Part shown: piece by piece, positions 1-6,887 of the stretch
How the letters are laid out: the number at the start of each line of letters is the position of its first letter
Position numbering within the stretch: position 1 is the first letter of the stretch
Source: Porphyromonadaceae bacterium UBA7176
GTDB taxonomy: Bacteria > Bacteroidota > Bacteroidia > Bacteroidales > Muribaculaceae
Assembly (NCBI GenBank): GCA_002491245.1
Contig: DKVO01000023.1
Location: 4,313-16,377, forward strand
DNA length: 12,065 nt
Reading direction: 5' to 3'
Made by a program: the position numbers and the translations under genes
The notes under the pieces: generated by a model
What the model saw: the letters and a program-made list of their open reading frames with translations, nothing else
Database searches by the model: none
Told to the model about the DNA's origin: nothing

Positions 1-882
1 GATGCGGCTCTGTACCTGCACCGACTTGGTGGCTTTGTAGCGGAAGCGCTCGATGAAGGCTTCGGTATCTTCGATCTGTTTCTGCTGGTTTCGGAAGGCG
101 CGCATCTGTTGCTCGATGCGTTCGGCACGCAGGGCGACAAATTTCGAGTAGTTTACGGCATAGTCGTAAATCTTTCCCAAGGTGATCTCGATGGTGCGGT
201 TGGTCACATTGTCGATGAAGGCGCGGTCATGGCTTACGAGTACAACCGCCTTGGCTTTGCTTACAAGGAAGTTTTCGAGCCATTGTATCGATTCGATATC
301 GAGGTGGTTGGTTGGCTCGTCGAGCAGAAGTACGTCGGGGCGTTGCAGTAGCAGTTTTGCGAGTTCTATACGCATACGCCAGCCTCCGCTGAACTCTGCT
401 GTCGGACGGTTGAAATCGGAGCGTAGGAAGCCGAGTCCGAGCAATGTTTTCTCCATCTCGGCCTCGCAGTTATCGCCCGAAGCCATAGCGAGTTCTTCGG
501 TCAAGTTGCTCACGCGTTCGATGAGGGCGTGGTAGCTGTCGGAGTCGTAGTCTGTCCGTTCGGCCAGTTCGGCGTTCATGTGGTCGAGCTGGGTCTGCAT
601 ACGGTCGATGTGGGCGAAAACTTTTCTCACTTCTTCCACGACCGTTAGGGTATCTTCGAGTATCATCTGCTGGGGCAGATAGCCGATTGTGACATCGGCC
701 GGAATGGCCACGCTTCCGCTTGTAGGCGTCTGCAATCCTGCGATAATCTTGAGCATGGTTGATTTGCCAGCTCCGTTTTTACCGACAAGGGCAATCTTGT
801 CCTTGGGGTTTATGACATAGTTGATGTTGTCGAAGAGTACCTGCGAACTGAATTCTATCGTTAAGTTGTTGATCGAAATCAT
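1..882 (-). CDS. ABC-F family ATPase (YheS/Uup-like), N-terminal part, 3' end outside window
   Basis: This is a soluble, translation-associated ABC-F ATPase; family members bind the ribosomal E site and act on the peptidyl-tRNA region rather than transporting anything. I read 294 codons from ATG 882 to the window edge with no stop; the whole family protein is usually about 530-650 residues. The first ABC domain is complete: Walker A GKNGAGKS (34-41), Q-loop YLPQQ (68-72), signature FSGGW (164-168), Walker B/D-loop LLLDEPTNHLD (185-195) and H-loop SHD (217-219). A charged coiled linker starts near 240 and includes FIERFRYKATKSVQVQSR (276-293), the typical YheS/Uup-type inter-domain (ABC_tran_Xtn) segment. 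The missing half would carry the second ABC domain. The start is supported by an AAGG five bases upstream and a TAACTTTG promoter element. Function as a housekeeping factor rather than a resistance protein is inferred from the ordinary linker and context. Confidence 0.93.
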   Translation of the reverse strand, partial: MISINNLTIEFSSQVLFDNINYVINPKDKIALVGKNGAGKSTMLKIIAGLQTPTSGSVAIPADVTIGYLPQQMILEDTLTVVEEVRKVFAHIDRMQTQLDHMNAELAERTDYDSDSYHALIERVSNLTEELAMASGDNCEAEMEKTLLGLGFLRSDFNRPTAEFSGGWRMRIELAKLLLQRPDVLLLDEPTNHLDIESIQWLENFLVSKAKAVVLVSHDRAFIDNVTNRTIEITLGKIYDYAVNYSKFVALRAERIEQQMRAFRNQQKQIEDTEAFIERFRYKATKSVQVQSRI

Positions 883-902
883 CTTTACCTTATTATAAGG
901 TG

Positions 903-938
903 CAAAGTTACGAAAAAATAGTGAAAGATGCTTACAAA
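903..938 (-). promoter_or_regulatory. Probable Bacteroidota-type promoter for the ABC-F gene
   Basis: On the minus strand TAACTTTG (910 down to 903) matches the Bacteroidota -7 consensus TAnnTTTG and is followed by CA. A possible -33 TTTG lies at 938-935, with a 24-base spacer that is a little longer than usual. Transcription would begin roughly 15 bases upstream of ATG 882. Confidence 0.6.
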
Positions 939-975
939 TATTCGCCGGGAGTGTACACGGATGGTCTAAAATGCG

Positions 976-983
976 TAAATTTG
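976..983 (+). promoter_or_regulatory. Candidate -7 element (TAAATTTG) for the MBOAT gene
   Basis: TAAATTTG followed by CA matches TAnnTTTG and sits only 8 bases before ATG 992, so the transcript would be almost leaderless. No convincing -33 TTTG is seen about 20 bases upstream, so this call is weaker than the other promoters in the window. If it is real, the in-frame ATG at 971 is upstream of the transcription start and cannot be the start codon. The rest of the divergent 883-991 interval holds nothing else I can identify. Confidence 0.4.
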
Positions 984-991
984 CATCTGCA

Positions 992-2470
992 ATGGAAAAT
1001 GTATTCGACCGACTCTCAGGCTTGCTTGCCTATGATCCTGCAGCTCCGATGCTTTTTAATTCCGGGCTGTTTATGGTGCTGTTCGTGTTGTTTCTGATAG
1101 CTTACAGGGCAGTTCACGGTCACAGACGTCTCAAGATGCTGGCAGTAATCGTTTTTTCGTTGTATTTCTATTATAAATCGAGCGGCAGTTGTGTCCTTAT
1201 CCTGTGCGGTGTCTGCCTGAGCGACTTTTTTCTTGGGCTTTGGCTTGGGGCCACCCAAGGGTCGGGCTTACGCAAGTTTATTGTGGCACTCAATGTAGTG
1301 CTCAATGTTGGGATGCTTGTATATTTCAAGTATATCAACCTGCTGTTCGGGGCATTTGCGAGTATAACCGGAAGCTCTTTCGATCCTTTGGCGGTGTTGT
1401 TGCCGGCCGGAATATCGTTCTTTACCTTCCGTTCAATCAGCTATATGGTGGATATCTACCGAGGAGATCTCGCACCGTGCCGCAGTTTGCTTGACTATAG
1501 TTTTTTCCTCACGTTCTTTCCTCCTCTGCTGGCCGGACCTGTCGTAAGGGCCAAGGATATGCTTCCTCAGATATCCTCCTCGCCCGATGCAACACCTCAG
1601 ATGATGTCGGAAGGTCTGTTCCTCATCATGACTGGCTTGCTCAAAAAGGTTGTCGTGGCCGATTACATAAGCGGCAACTTTGTAGACCGTATTTTTGATA
1701 ATCCATTGCTCTACAGTGGCTTTGAAAATCTTATGGGATGTATCGGTTTTACGATACAGCTCTATTGCGATTTCTCGGGATACTCTGATATGGCAATAGG
1801 TCTTGCCTTGCTGCTGGGGTACCGCTTCAAAGAGAATTTTGCAGCTCCGTTCAAGGCTCAAAGTCCGACGGAGTTCTGGCACCGTTGGCACATATCTCTC
1901 TCAACATGGTTGCGCGATTATATCTACATACCTTTGGGCGGCAATCGCAAAGGTAAGACCAGAGCCTATTTCAACCAATTTGCCACTATGGTGATAGGAG
2001 GCCTGTGGCACGGTGCATCGTGGATGTATATCATATGGGGTGCCTATCATGGGCTGTTGCTTGTAATCCATAAAGCACTGAAGCGTGTTTGGCGTCTTCC
2101 CGAGGCTCTGGCCGGAAGCCGTGCGGTCAAAGTTTTTAATGTTGCCGTCACATTTACACTTGTTGTGGCCGGTTTTACTTTTTTTCGTGCTCCATCGCTC
2201 GAGACTGTGTGGCAGATATGTGGGCAGATCTTTACCAATTTCCATCTTGATGTAGCTCCTCAGTTTATTGAAGGTTATCTGATGATCGTGCTGGCTGCGG
2301 CAGCCGGATATATAGCCCATATCACACCGAAGGCTTGGACGACCGGTGTGGCGCAGACATATGTTGTTATGCCGGCTGTATGGCAGGCATTGCTTTTTGC
2401 CGCAGTCCTGTTTATCGTAGTGCAGGCGAGGAGCAGCGAACTTGTGCCGTTTATTTACTTGCAGTACTGA
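992..2470 (+). CDS. MBOAT family membrane O-acyltransferase (AlgI/DltB-like)
   Basis: This is a polytopic inner-membrane acyltransferase that moves an acyl group, commonly acetyl, onto an extracytoplasmic or lipid-linked acceptor; the acceptor is unknown here. It has 492 residues from ATG 992, and hydrophobic segments span the whole length (about ten or more). Family hallmarks in order are FFPPLLAGPVVR (175-186), DFSGYSDMAIG (260-270), FWHRWHISLSTWLRDYIYIP (295-314) and GGLWHGASW (336-344). H340 of the WHG motif is the invariant catalytic histidine of the family. The C-terminus PFIYLQY is also typical. ATG 971 would add seven residues, but a TAAATTTG promoter element overlaps that region, so 992 is preferred. 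In AlgI/PatA-type systems an SGNH-fold partner usually lies next door; here the next gene is a choloylglycine-hydrolase homologue 50 bases downstream, probably on the same transcript. Family assignment is firm; substrate is not. Confidence 0.92.
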   Translation: MENVFDRLSGLLAYDPAAPMLFNSGLFMVLFVLFLIAYRAVHGHRRLKMLAVIVFSLYFYYKSSGSCVLILCGVCLSDFFLGLWLGATQGSGLRKFIVALNVVLNVGMLVYFKYINLLFGAFASITGSSFDPLAVLLPAGISFFTFRSISYMVDIYRGDLAPCRSLLDYSFFLTFFPPLLAGPVVRAKDMLPQISSSPDATPQMMSEGLFLIMTGLLKKVVVADYISGNFVDRIFDNPLLYSGFENLMGCIGFTIQLYCDFSGYSDMAIGLALLLGYRFKENFAAPFKAQSPTEFWHRWHISLSTWLRDYIYIPLGGNRKGKTRAYFNQFATMVIGGLWHGASWMYIIWGAYHGLLLVIHKALKRVWRLPEALAGSRAVKVFNVAVTFTLVVAGFTFFRAPSLETVWQICGQIFTNFHLDVAPQFIEGYLMIVLAAAAGYIAHITPKAWTTGVAQTYVVMPAVWQALLFAAVLFIVVQARSSELVPFIYLQY

Positions 2471-2483
2471 ACTTTTTATAGTC

Positions 2484-2516
2484 TCCGGGGGTTATCATTT
2501 ATATTAAATTCCCGGA
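2484..2516 (+). promoter_or_regulatory. Hairpin immediately before the hydrolase start codon
   Basis: An inverted repeat TCCGGGGGTT (2484-2493) / AATTCCCGGA (2507-2516) forms a 10-bp stem, including two G-U pairs, with a 13-base loop. The stem ends 4 bases before ATG 2521, so it occupies the ribosome-binding region. No T-run follows, so it is a poor terminator; a translational or RNA-stability role is inference. Confidence 0.45.
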
Positions 2517-2520
2517 TATT

Positions 2521-3555
2521 ATGAAAATAGTTCATTTCTTTCTCATCGCGTTGATGCTTTTTGTATCCTACGGTAAATCACAGGCTTGCTCTCGCGTGGT
2601 ATATCTCGGCGACAAAGGTTATGTGTTTGTCGGCCGTACATTGGATTGGAAGACTCCGATTCCGACAAATCTGTATGTATATCCCCGAGGTATGGAGCGA
2701 ACGTCCATGCCTGAGAAACCATATCTCAAGTGGACTTCAAAGTATGGCAGTGTGCTTGCCGTAGGTTACGACGGAGGAGTGACAGAAGGTGTAAATGAAG
2801 CCGGACTTGTGATGAACGGCCTCTTCTGCAAGGGTACCATCTACAAGGAAGCGACAGGGTCGGATCTCCCGGTTATGAGCCTCGCTGTATTCGTAAGCTA
2901 TTTCCTCGATAATTTCGCTACTGTCGATGAAGTGGATGCGTGGCTGAAAGCTAATGAATTCGGAATATTCGGCAAGACTTTCGACGGCGGTACGGTATCG
3001 ACTCTCCATTGGGCAATTACCGATCGTACGGGCATGACTTTGCTTATGGAATATGTTGATGGTAAGCTAAATACTTACAAGGGTCGTGATCTGTCGGTTT
3101 TGACAAACGATCCCGATCATCCTCAGATGCAAGCCATAGAGCAGTATTGGTCGAAGATTGGTGGTGTGAATATGTTACCTGGTACTGTACGAAGCGCCGA
3201 CAGGTTTGTACGCGCGTCATTTTTTATCCGCCACGTACCTACCGACTTCGATTATCCAAAGGCTCTCGGATCGTTGATCAGCATTATGGGAACAGTGAGT
3301 GTGCCCTACGGATATGAAATCGAAGGAGAGCCGAATGTGTCGTCGACGCAGTGGACATCGATAGCAGATGCTTCGGGTGGTAAATATTATTTCCGTCTTG
3401 CTACTTCGACGGGCTTTATGTGGATCGATATGGGGCGGCTTTCGTTCAATCCTGGAGCCCCGGTGCTCAAACTTGATACATCGCGACATGGTGATGCCAC
3501 AGGATGTGTGAACAAACTTCTCGAAAAATCAGCACCGTTCACCCCGATGTGGTAA
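2521..3555 (+). CDS. Secreted choloylglycine hydrolase family protein (bile salt hydrolase/penicillin acylase-like)
   Basis: This is an Ntn-superfamily linear-amide C-N hydrolase, the family of bile salt hydrolases and penicillin V acylases. It has 344 residues. Residues 1-22 form a signal peptide ending SQA, and C23 immediately follows, so export processing would expose the N-terminal cysteine nucleophile. Taking C23 as catalytic Cys, R39 and D42 (GRTLDW) lie at exactly the offsets of Arg18 and Asp21 in characterised bile salt hydrolases, and N196 (LTNDP) at the offset of Asn175. The conserved arginine is in DRFVRASF (227-234). NEAGLVMNGLF (92-102) is the substrate-pocket strand region. Overall it resembles the periplasmic bile salt hydrolases of Bacteroides. 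Taurine- or glycine-conjugated bile acids are plausible substrates, but penicillin-type or N-acyl amides cannot be excluded. It lies 50 bases after the MBOAT gene with no TAnnTTTG between, suggesting co-transcription, and is followed by an intrinsic terminator. Confidence 0.92.
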   Translation: MKIVHFFLIALMLFVSYGKSQACSRVVYLGDKGYVFVGRTLDWKTPIPTNLYVYPRGMERTSMPEKPYLKWTSKYGSVLAVGYDGGVTEGVNEAGLVMNGLFCKGTIYKEATGSDLPVMSLAVFVSYFLDNFATVDEVDAWLKANEFGIFGKTFDGGTVSTLHWAITDRTGMTLLMEYVDGKLNTYKGRDLSVLTNDPDHPQMQAIEQYWSKIGGVNMLPGTVRSADRFVRASFFIRHVPTDFDYPKALGSLISIMGTVSVPYGYEIEGEPNVSSTQWTSIADASGGKYYFRLATSTGFMWIDMGRLSFNPGAPVLKLDTSRHGDATGCVNKLLEKSAPFTPMW

Positions 3556-3579
3556 CACCTTCATAAGATATTAAAAAAT

Positions 3580-3608
3580 AAACGTCCGATACCAGTTGTC
3601 GGGCGTTT
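3580..3608 (+). terminator. Intrinsic terminator after the hydrolase gene
   Basis: The stem AAACGTCCGA (3580-3589) / TCGGGCGTTT (3599-3608) has ten pairs including one G-U and a 9-base loop. It is followed by T-rich sequence ending in a TTTTTT run (3627-3632). An A-rich flank (3573-3582) on the left could let it work in the other direction too. It lies 24 bases past the stop codon. Confidence 0.75.
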
Positions 3609-3609
3609 G

Positions 3610-3642
3610 TTGTACTTAGTTGTGTGTTTTTTAGTATCTTTG
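3610..3642 (+). promoter_or_regulatory. Bacteroidota-type promoter for the antiporter gene
   Basis: TATCTTTG (3635-3642), followed by CA, matches TAnnTTTG. A TTG at 3610-3612, with a 22-base spacer, is the best -33 candidate. The predicted start of transcription is about 18-20 bases before ATG 3668, immediately downstream of the preceding gene's terminator. Confidence 0.65.
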
Positions 3643-3667
3643 CAAACTCCAAAAACATTATACTGAT

Positions 3668-4630
3668 ATGCTGACCGATATCCTATTTCTTCTGTTGGGG
3701 CTTGCCCTTATCCTTATTGGCGCGAATGCGCTGACCGACGGAGCTTCGGCCCTTGCAAAGCGCTGGGGTGTGAGTGACCTTGTGATAGGTCTTACTGTCG
3801 TGGCTTTCGGAACATCGGCTCCCGAACTTGTGATCAGTGTAGTGTCTTCGGTCGGTGGCAACTCCGAACTTGCCATCGGTAATGTAGTGGGCAGCAATCT
3901 GTTTAATGTCTTTGTCATAATAGGCGTCACGGCTATGGTAGTGCCCATAAAAGTAGGGAAGAGTATCATGATAAATGAAATACCGTTTGTCATACTCTCT
4001 GCATTGGCCCTGCTTGCTATCGGCAATTCGCACTTGCTCGACGGAGCGGCAAGCCCGGCAGTATCACGTGTAGACGGCATACTCCTTCTCTTGTTTTTTG
4101 TCATTTTCATGCGTTACACATTCTCGCAGGCACGTGGCGGTACGGCTACGGATAGTGAGGGGAGTGTAAAATTAATGCCGATGTGGAAGTCGCTTATTTG
4201 GGTCGTGGCCGGTCTTGGAGGTCTTATCTACGGAGGCGACCGTTTCGTGGCCGGAGCTTCTGCCATAGCCTCGCGACTTGGAGTCAGTGATGCAGTGATA
4301 GGTCTGACGATAGTGGCCGCCGGAACATCTTTGCCAGAACTCGCCACGTCGGTTGCCGCGGCTCTAAAAGGTAAGCCGGCCATAGCGCTCGGAAATGTGA
4401 TAGGCAGTAACATATTCAATATATTCCTCGTCTTAGGAGTGTCGGCGGTAATACGTCCGTTACCGTTCGGGACGATAGGTAATGTCGACCTGATTTCGCT
4501 TACGGTCGCATGTATGATGTTCTGGTTTTTCGGCTGGTTCTTTAAGGAGCGTACGATAACCCGAACAGAAGGAGCTATATTAACTTCTTGTTATATAGTC
4601 TATGTCGCATATATGGTGGCATCACTATGA
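3668..4630 (+). CDS. Calcium/sodium antiporter, CaCA family (YrbG-like)
   Basis: This is an inner-membrane exchanger that extrudes Ca2+ using the Na+ (or H+) gradient. It has 320 residues, with about ten hydrophobic helices in two homologous halves. The two alpha repeats are clear: 25-91 and 196-262 align at a constant offset of 171 residues, and about half of positions 44-91 are identical to 215-262. Each has GTSxPEL, with ion-binding glutamates E53 and E224, followed by GNVxGSN(L/I)FN (71-80 and 242-251). The hydrophilic break around 154-170 is the loop joining the halves. Length and arrangement are standard for bacterial YrbG-type proteins. It is a single-gene unit with its own TATCTTTG promoter, flanked upstream by a terminator; the next gene follows after 50 bases but also has its own promoter. 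The physiological ion is inferred from family membership. Confidence 0.95.
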   Translation: MLTDILFLLLGLALILIGANALTDGASALAKRWGVSDLVIGLTVVAFGTSAPELVISVVSSVGGNSELAIGNVVGSNLFNVFVIIGVTAMVVPIKVGKSIMINEIPFVILSALALLAIGNSHLLDGAASPAVSRVDGILLLLFFVIFMRYTFSQARGGTATDSEGSVKLMPMWKSLIWVVAGLGGLIYGGDRFVAGASAIASRLGVSDAVIGLTIVAAGTSLPELATSVAAALKGKPAIALGNVIGSNIFNIFLVLGVSAVIRPLPFGTIGNVDLISLTVACMMFWFFGWFFKERTITRTEGAILTSCYIVYVAYMVASL

Positions 4631-4636
4631 AATTTA

Positions 4637-4668
4637 TTTGCAAGCATCGCCGAAAAATGCTAACTTTG
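4637..4668 (+). promoter_or_regulatory. Bacteroidota-type promoter for the HU-SPOR gene
   Basis: TTTG (4637-4640) and TAACTTTG (4661-4668) are separated by 20 bases, the best match in the window to the Bacteroidota -33/-7 consensus. Transcription would start only a few bases before ATG 4681, giving a very short leader. A small dyad AGCAT/ATGCT (4643-4647, 4657-4661) falls in the spacer; its significance is unknown. Confidence 0.7.
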
Positions 4669-4680
4669 TAAACCCGAAAT

Positions 4681-5661
4681 ATGCGATTTTATGGGTCTCT
4701 TATAGATAAAAAGTTGAATAATACCAAGCTACATATCGAGCATCTGCTTCACGGCAATGGCATAGTTGCCGTGCCGGGCTTGGGTACGTTCATAAGCCGT
4801 CGTCAAGCCGCAGTTGTGTGTGGTGATAGTGTGGCTGCTCCTTCTGTCGCTTTCGGTTTCGAAAATTATTCGTCGACAATAGTCGACGATGATTTGTGCA
4901 TCTCCCTGTCGAGAGCACTGGGTTGCGATACGACGGCAGCGGCCGATATTATGGCCGACGATGTCGAGATAATCCGGCAGGAGCTCGATATATCCGGCCG
5001 TTCGGATATAAATGCTTGTGGCAGTCTTGTTCGCGAAGGCGGTGTATTATCTTTCGAGCCTTCGAAAGATAATATTTGGCTTAAAGAAATCGATGCGGTT
5101 GCTCTTGACATCGTACAGGAAGATAATAACACGGTGGATATCGAAGCCGAGCGCCATCGCGAGGCATTCTTGCGCTCGTTGCGTCGCACGACTTCGAGTG
5201 CCGCAGCTTTGGCTATATTTGCGGTATTGGCCTTTATATTCTCCCAGATGCCCCAGCGCAAAGCCGTCGAACCTAATGTGGCATCGATGAGTTTCGACAA
5301 CAAAGCATTGGCGACGCAAGCAATTGGTACGTCTTCGATGCAGCAAGAGCCTTCGATTGTACTGGTGTTCAATACTCCGGCCGATGCATCAAGCCCTGTG
5401 GAAGCTGCGAAAACTCAGGAGCTTGAAAAGCCGTCATTCACCTATAATGGCGAATATTGTCTTGTCGTGGCATCGTTCGGCCGCAGAAGCGATGCCGAAG
5501 ACTTCATCAGAGCGGATGGTGGCCAATATGAAATACTTGATAAGGACGGTCGCTATCGGGTATATTCTATGACCGGCGATACTTATTCGTCGCTCTACAA
5601 TGCCGCTTACGACGCAGGAGAGTATACCCGTCATCCCAACGCCTGGATTTGCCGTCGGTGA
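4681..5661 (+). CDS. CCDC81-type HU domain / transmembrane / SPOR domain protein
   Basis: This is a predicted bitopic inner-membrane protein of 326 residues. Residues about 14-85 resemble the bacteroidete CCDC81-like HU domain, with the VPGLGTFISRR turn at 31-41. Residues about 86-145 look like a second HU-like unit, containing GSLVREGGVLSFEPSKDNIW (114-133). An RRT-flanked hydrophobic helix at about 172-189 is the only membrane span. A Ser/Pro/Ala-rich stretch (about 190-255) links to a C-terminal SPOR domain (about 257-326, from YCLVVASFGRRSDAEDF to the final AWICRR). SPOR domains bind peptide-stripped glycan strands at division septa, so the C-terminus should be periplasmic and the HU part cytoplasmic. 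Whether the HU part binds DNA, protein or neither is unknown. The promoter and short leader support ATG 4681. The gene ends 26 bases from the convergent serine dehydratase gene. Confidence 0.85.
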   Translation: MRFYGSLIDKKLNNTKLHIEHLLHGNGIVAVPGLGTFISRRQAAVVCGDSVAAPSVAFGFENYSSTIVDDDLCISLSRALGCDTTAAADIMADDVEIIRQELDISGRSDINACGSLVREGGVLSFEPSKDNIWLKEIDAVALDIVQEDNNTVDIEAERHREAFLRSLRRTTSSAAALAIFAVLAFIFSQMPQRKAVEPNVASMSFDNKALATQAIGTSSMQQEPSIVLVFNTPADASSPVEAAKTQELEKPSFTYNGEYCLVVASFGRRSDAEDFIRADGGQYEILDKDGRYRVYSMTGDTYSSLYNAAYDAGEYTRHPNAWICRR

Positions 5662-5687
5662 GTGAAGAGGGTATACCAATAGATTAT

Positions 5688-6887
5688 TTACTGTATTACG
5701 GCAAGGCCGCCTTTTGCAGTCTCCTTGTAAAGTGAGGGGATGTCGTGGCCGGTCTGTTTCATCACTTCCACTATACGGTCGAAATCGACAGAATGTCGGC
5801 CATCGCTGAACGCTGCATATAGGTTGGCGTCAAGTGCTCGGGCTGCAGCATAGGCGTTACGTTCGATACACGGTATCTGCACAAGACCGCAGACAGGGTC
5901 GCATGTCAGGCCAAGATGGTGTTCGAGTCCCATTTCTGCCGAGTATTCTATCTGTGCTACCGTTCCGCCGAATAGTTGCGAGGCAGCAGCAGCAGCCATA
6001 GCACAAGCCACGCCTACCTCGCCTTGGCAGCCTACCTCGGCTCCCGATACTGAAGCATTATGTTTGACTACGTTGCCGAAAAGTCCGGCCGTGGCCAATG
6101 CGCGGAGGATGCGCTGCTCAGAAAAACCTTTGGATTTGTGAAGATGATAGAGCACTGCCGGCACGATACCGCATGAGCCGCATGTAGGGGCTGTGACAAT
6201 CTCACCGCCGGAGGCGTTCTCCTCGCTCACTGCCAAGGCATAGGCATAGACGAGACCACGGCTTTTGAGCGATTGGTTGTAGCCCTCGGCATGTACGTAG
6301 TAGCTCACAGCCTTGCGGCGTACGCCGAGTCCGCCAGGCAGGACACCTTCGGCTTCTATTCCGCGCTCTACGGCTGCTTTCATCACTTCCCACACATGGT
6401 GAAGATAATCCCATATTCCGGCACCCTCGTATTTGTCGACGTACTCCCAGTAGCTTGTCCCGTTTTTCTCGCATTCGGCCTGAATGTCTTTTATCTTTGT
6501 AAGCGGATAGATAGACTCGCTACTCGTACGCGGTTGACCTTCTTCCACGATATCTCCTCCGCCGATCGAGTACACAGTCCAGGTGTCGAAGGTTTTGTTA
6601 TTCTTGTCCAAAGCCTCGAATTTCATGCCGTTGGTATGGAATGGCAATACTGTGTCGGGCTCCCACACAATCTCGGCCGGGGCTATGGCTGTGAGTGCTT
6701 TGAGTATCGCCTGATCGGTAAGGTGACCACGTCCGGTTGCTGCGAGGGCGCCGTAGAGCGTCACTCGGTAAGCCGCGGCTTTACCACTGGTCCGTTCGCC
6801 GAAAATAGTGGCTGCTTTCTGAGGGCCCATAGTGTGCGAGCTGCTTGGCCCGTGGCCTATTTTGTAGATTTGTCGGATTGATTCCAT
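5688..6887 (-). CDS. sdaA: L-serine dehydratase (L-serine ammonia-lyase), iron-sulfur dependent, single chain
   Basis: This cytoplasmic enzyme converts L-serine to pyruvate and ammonia using a [4Fe-4S] cluster rather than PLP. It has 399 residues. The N-terminal beta domain starts with the conserved GHGPSSSHTMGP (11-22). The alpha domain contains TAPTCGSCGIVP (232-243), the cluster cysteines C287 (VGCQGEVG), C329 (LTCDP) and C340 (IPCIERNA), and MGLEHHLGL (319-327). It is shorter than the roughly 450-residue proteobacterial enzymes, mainly because of a smaller beta domain. It also ends GGLAVIQ, without the C-terminal cysteine tail known as an autoinhibitory fourth ligand in Legionella-type enzymes. 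ATG 6887 is required to include the N-terminal motif. It overlaps the end of the tamB-like gene by 31 bases, implying translational coupling and co-transcription with malQ and tamB. Confidence 0.95.
   Translation of the reverse strand: MESIRQIYKIGHGPSSSHTMGPQKAATIFGERTSGKAAAYRVTLYGALAATGRGHLTDQAILKALTAIAPAEIVWEPDTVLPFHTNGMKFEALDKNNKTFDTWTVYSIGGGDIVEEGQPRTSSESIYPLTKIKDIQAECEKNGTSYWEYVDKYEGAGIWDYLHHVWEVMKAAVERGIEAEGVLPGGLGVRRKAVSYYVHAEGYNQSLKSRGLVYAYALAVSEENASGGEIVTAPTCGSCGIVPAVLYHLHKSKGFSEQRILRALATAGLFGNVVKHNASVSGAEVGCQGEVGVACAMAAAAASQLFGGTVAQIEYSAEMGLEHHLGLTCDPVCGLVQIPCIERNAYAAARALDANLYAAFSDGRHSVDFDRIVEVMKQTGHDIPSLYKETAKGGLAVIQ

Noticed and set aside
1..882. ABC-F protein as an antibiotic-resistance determinant
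   Set aside because: The visible linker is of the ordinary YheS/Uup type and nothing mobile or resistance-related is nearby; half the protein is outside the window.
971..991. Longer MBOAT start at ATG 971 (seven extra residues)
   Set aside because: It overlaps or precedes the TAAATTTG element at 976-983, and the extra residues are not typical of the family N-terminus. It remains possible if that element is not the promoter.
1433..1891. Minus-strand open frame of about 150 codons inside the MBOAT gene
   Set aside because: The opposite strand encodes an unambiguous MBOAT protein; this frame has no family features.
2581..2592. Lipoprotein signal at C23 of the hydrolase
   Set aside because: The residues before the cysteine (SQA) do not fit a lipobox, and the cysteine matches the catalytic nucleophile by spacing to R39, D42 and N196.
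5662..5687. Possible bidirectional terminator between the convergent HU-SPOR and serine dehydratase genes
   Set aside because: The only symmetry is the loopless palindrome GGTATACC (5670-5677); no stem-loop with a T-run is visible in the 26 bases.
6273..6881. Open frame of about 200 codons on the plus strand opposite serine dehydratase
   Set aside because: It is antisense to a clearly conserved gene, has no recognisable domain and no promoter. Similar plus-strand frames opposite tamB were rejected for the same reason.
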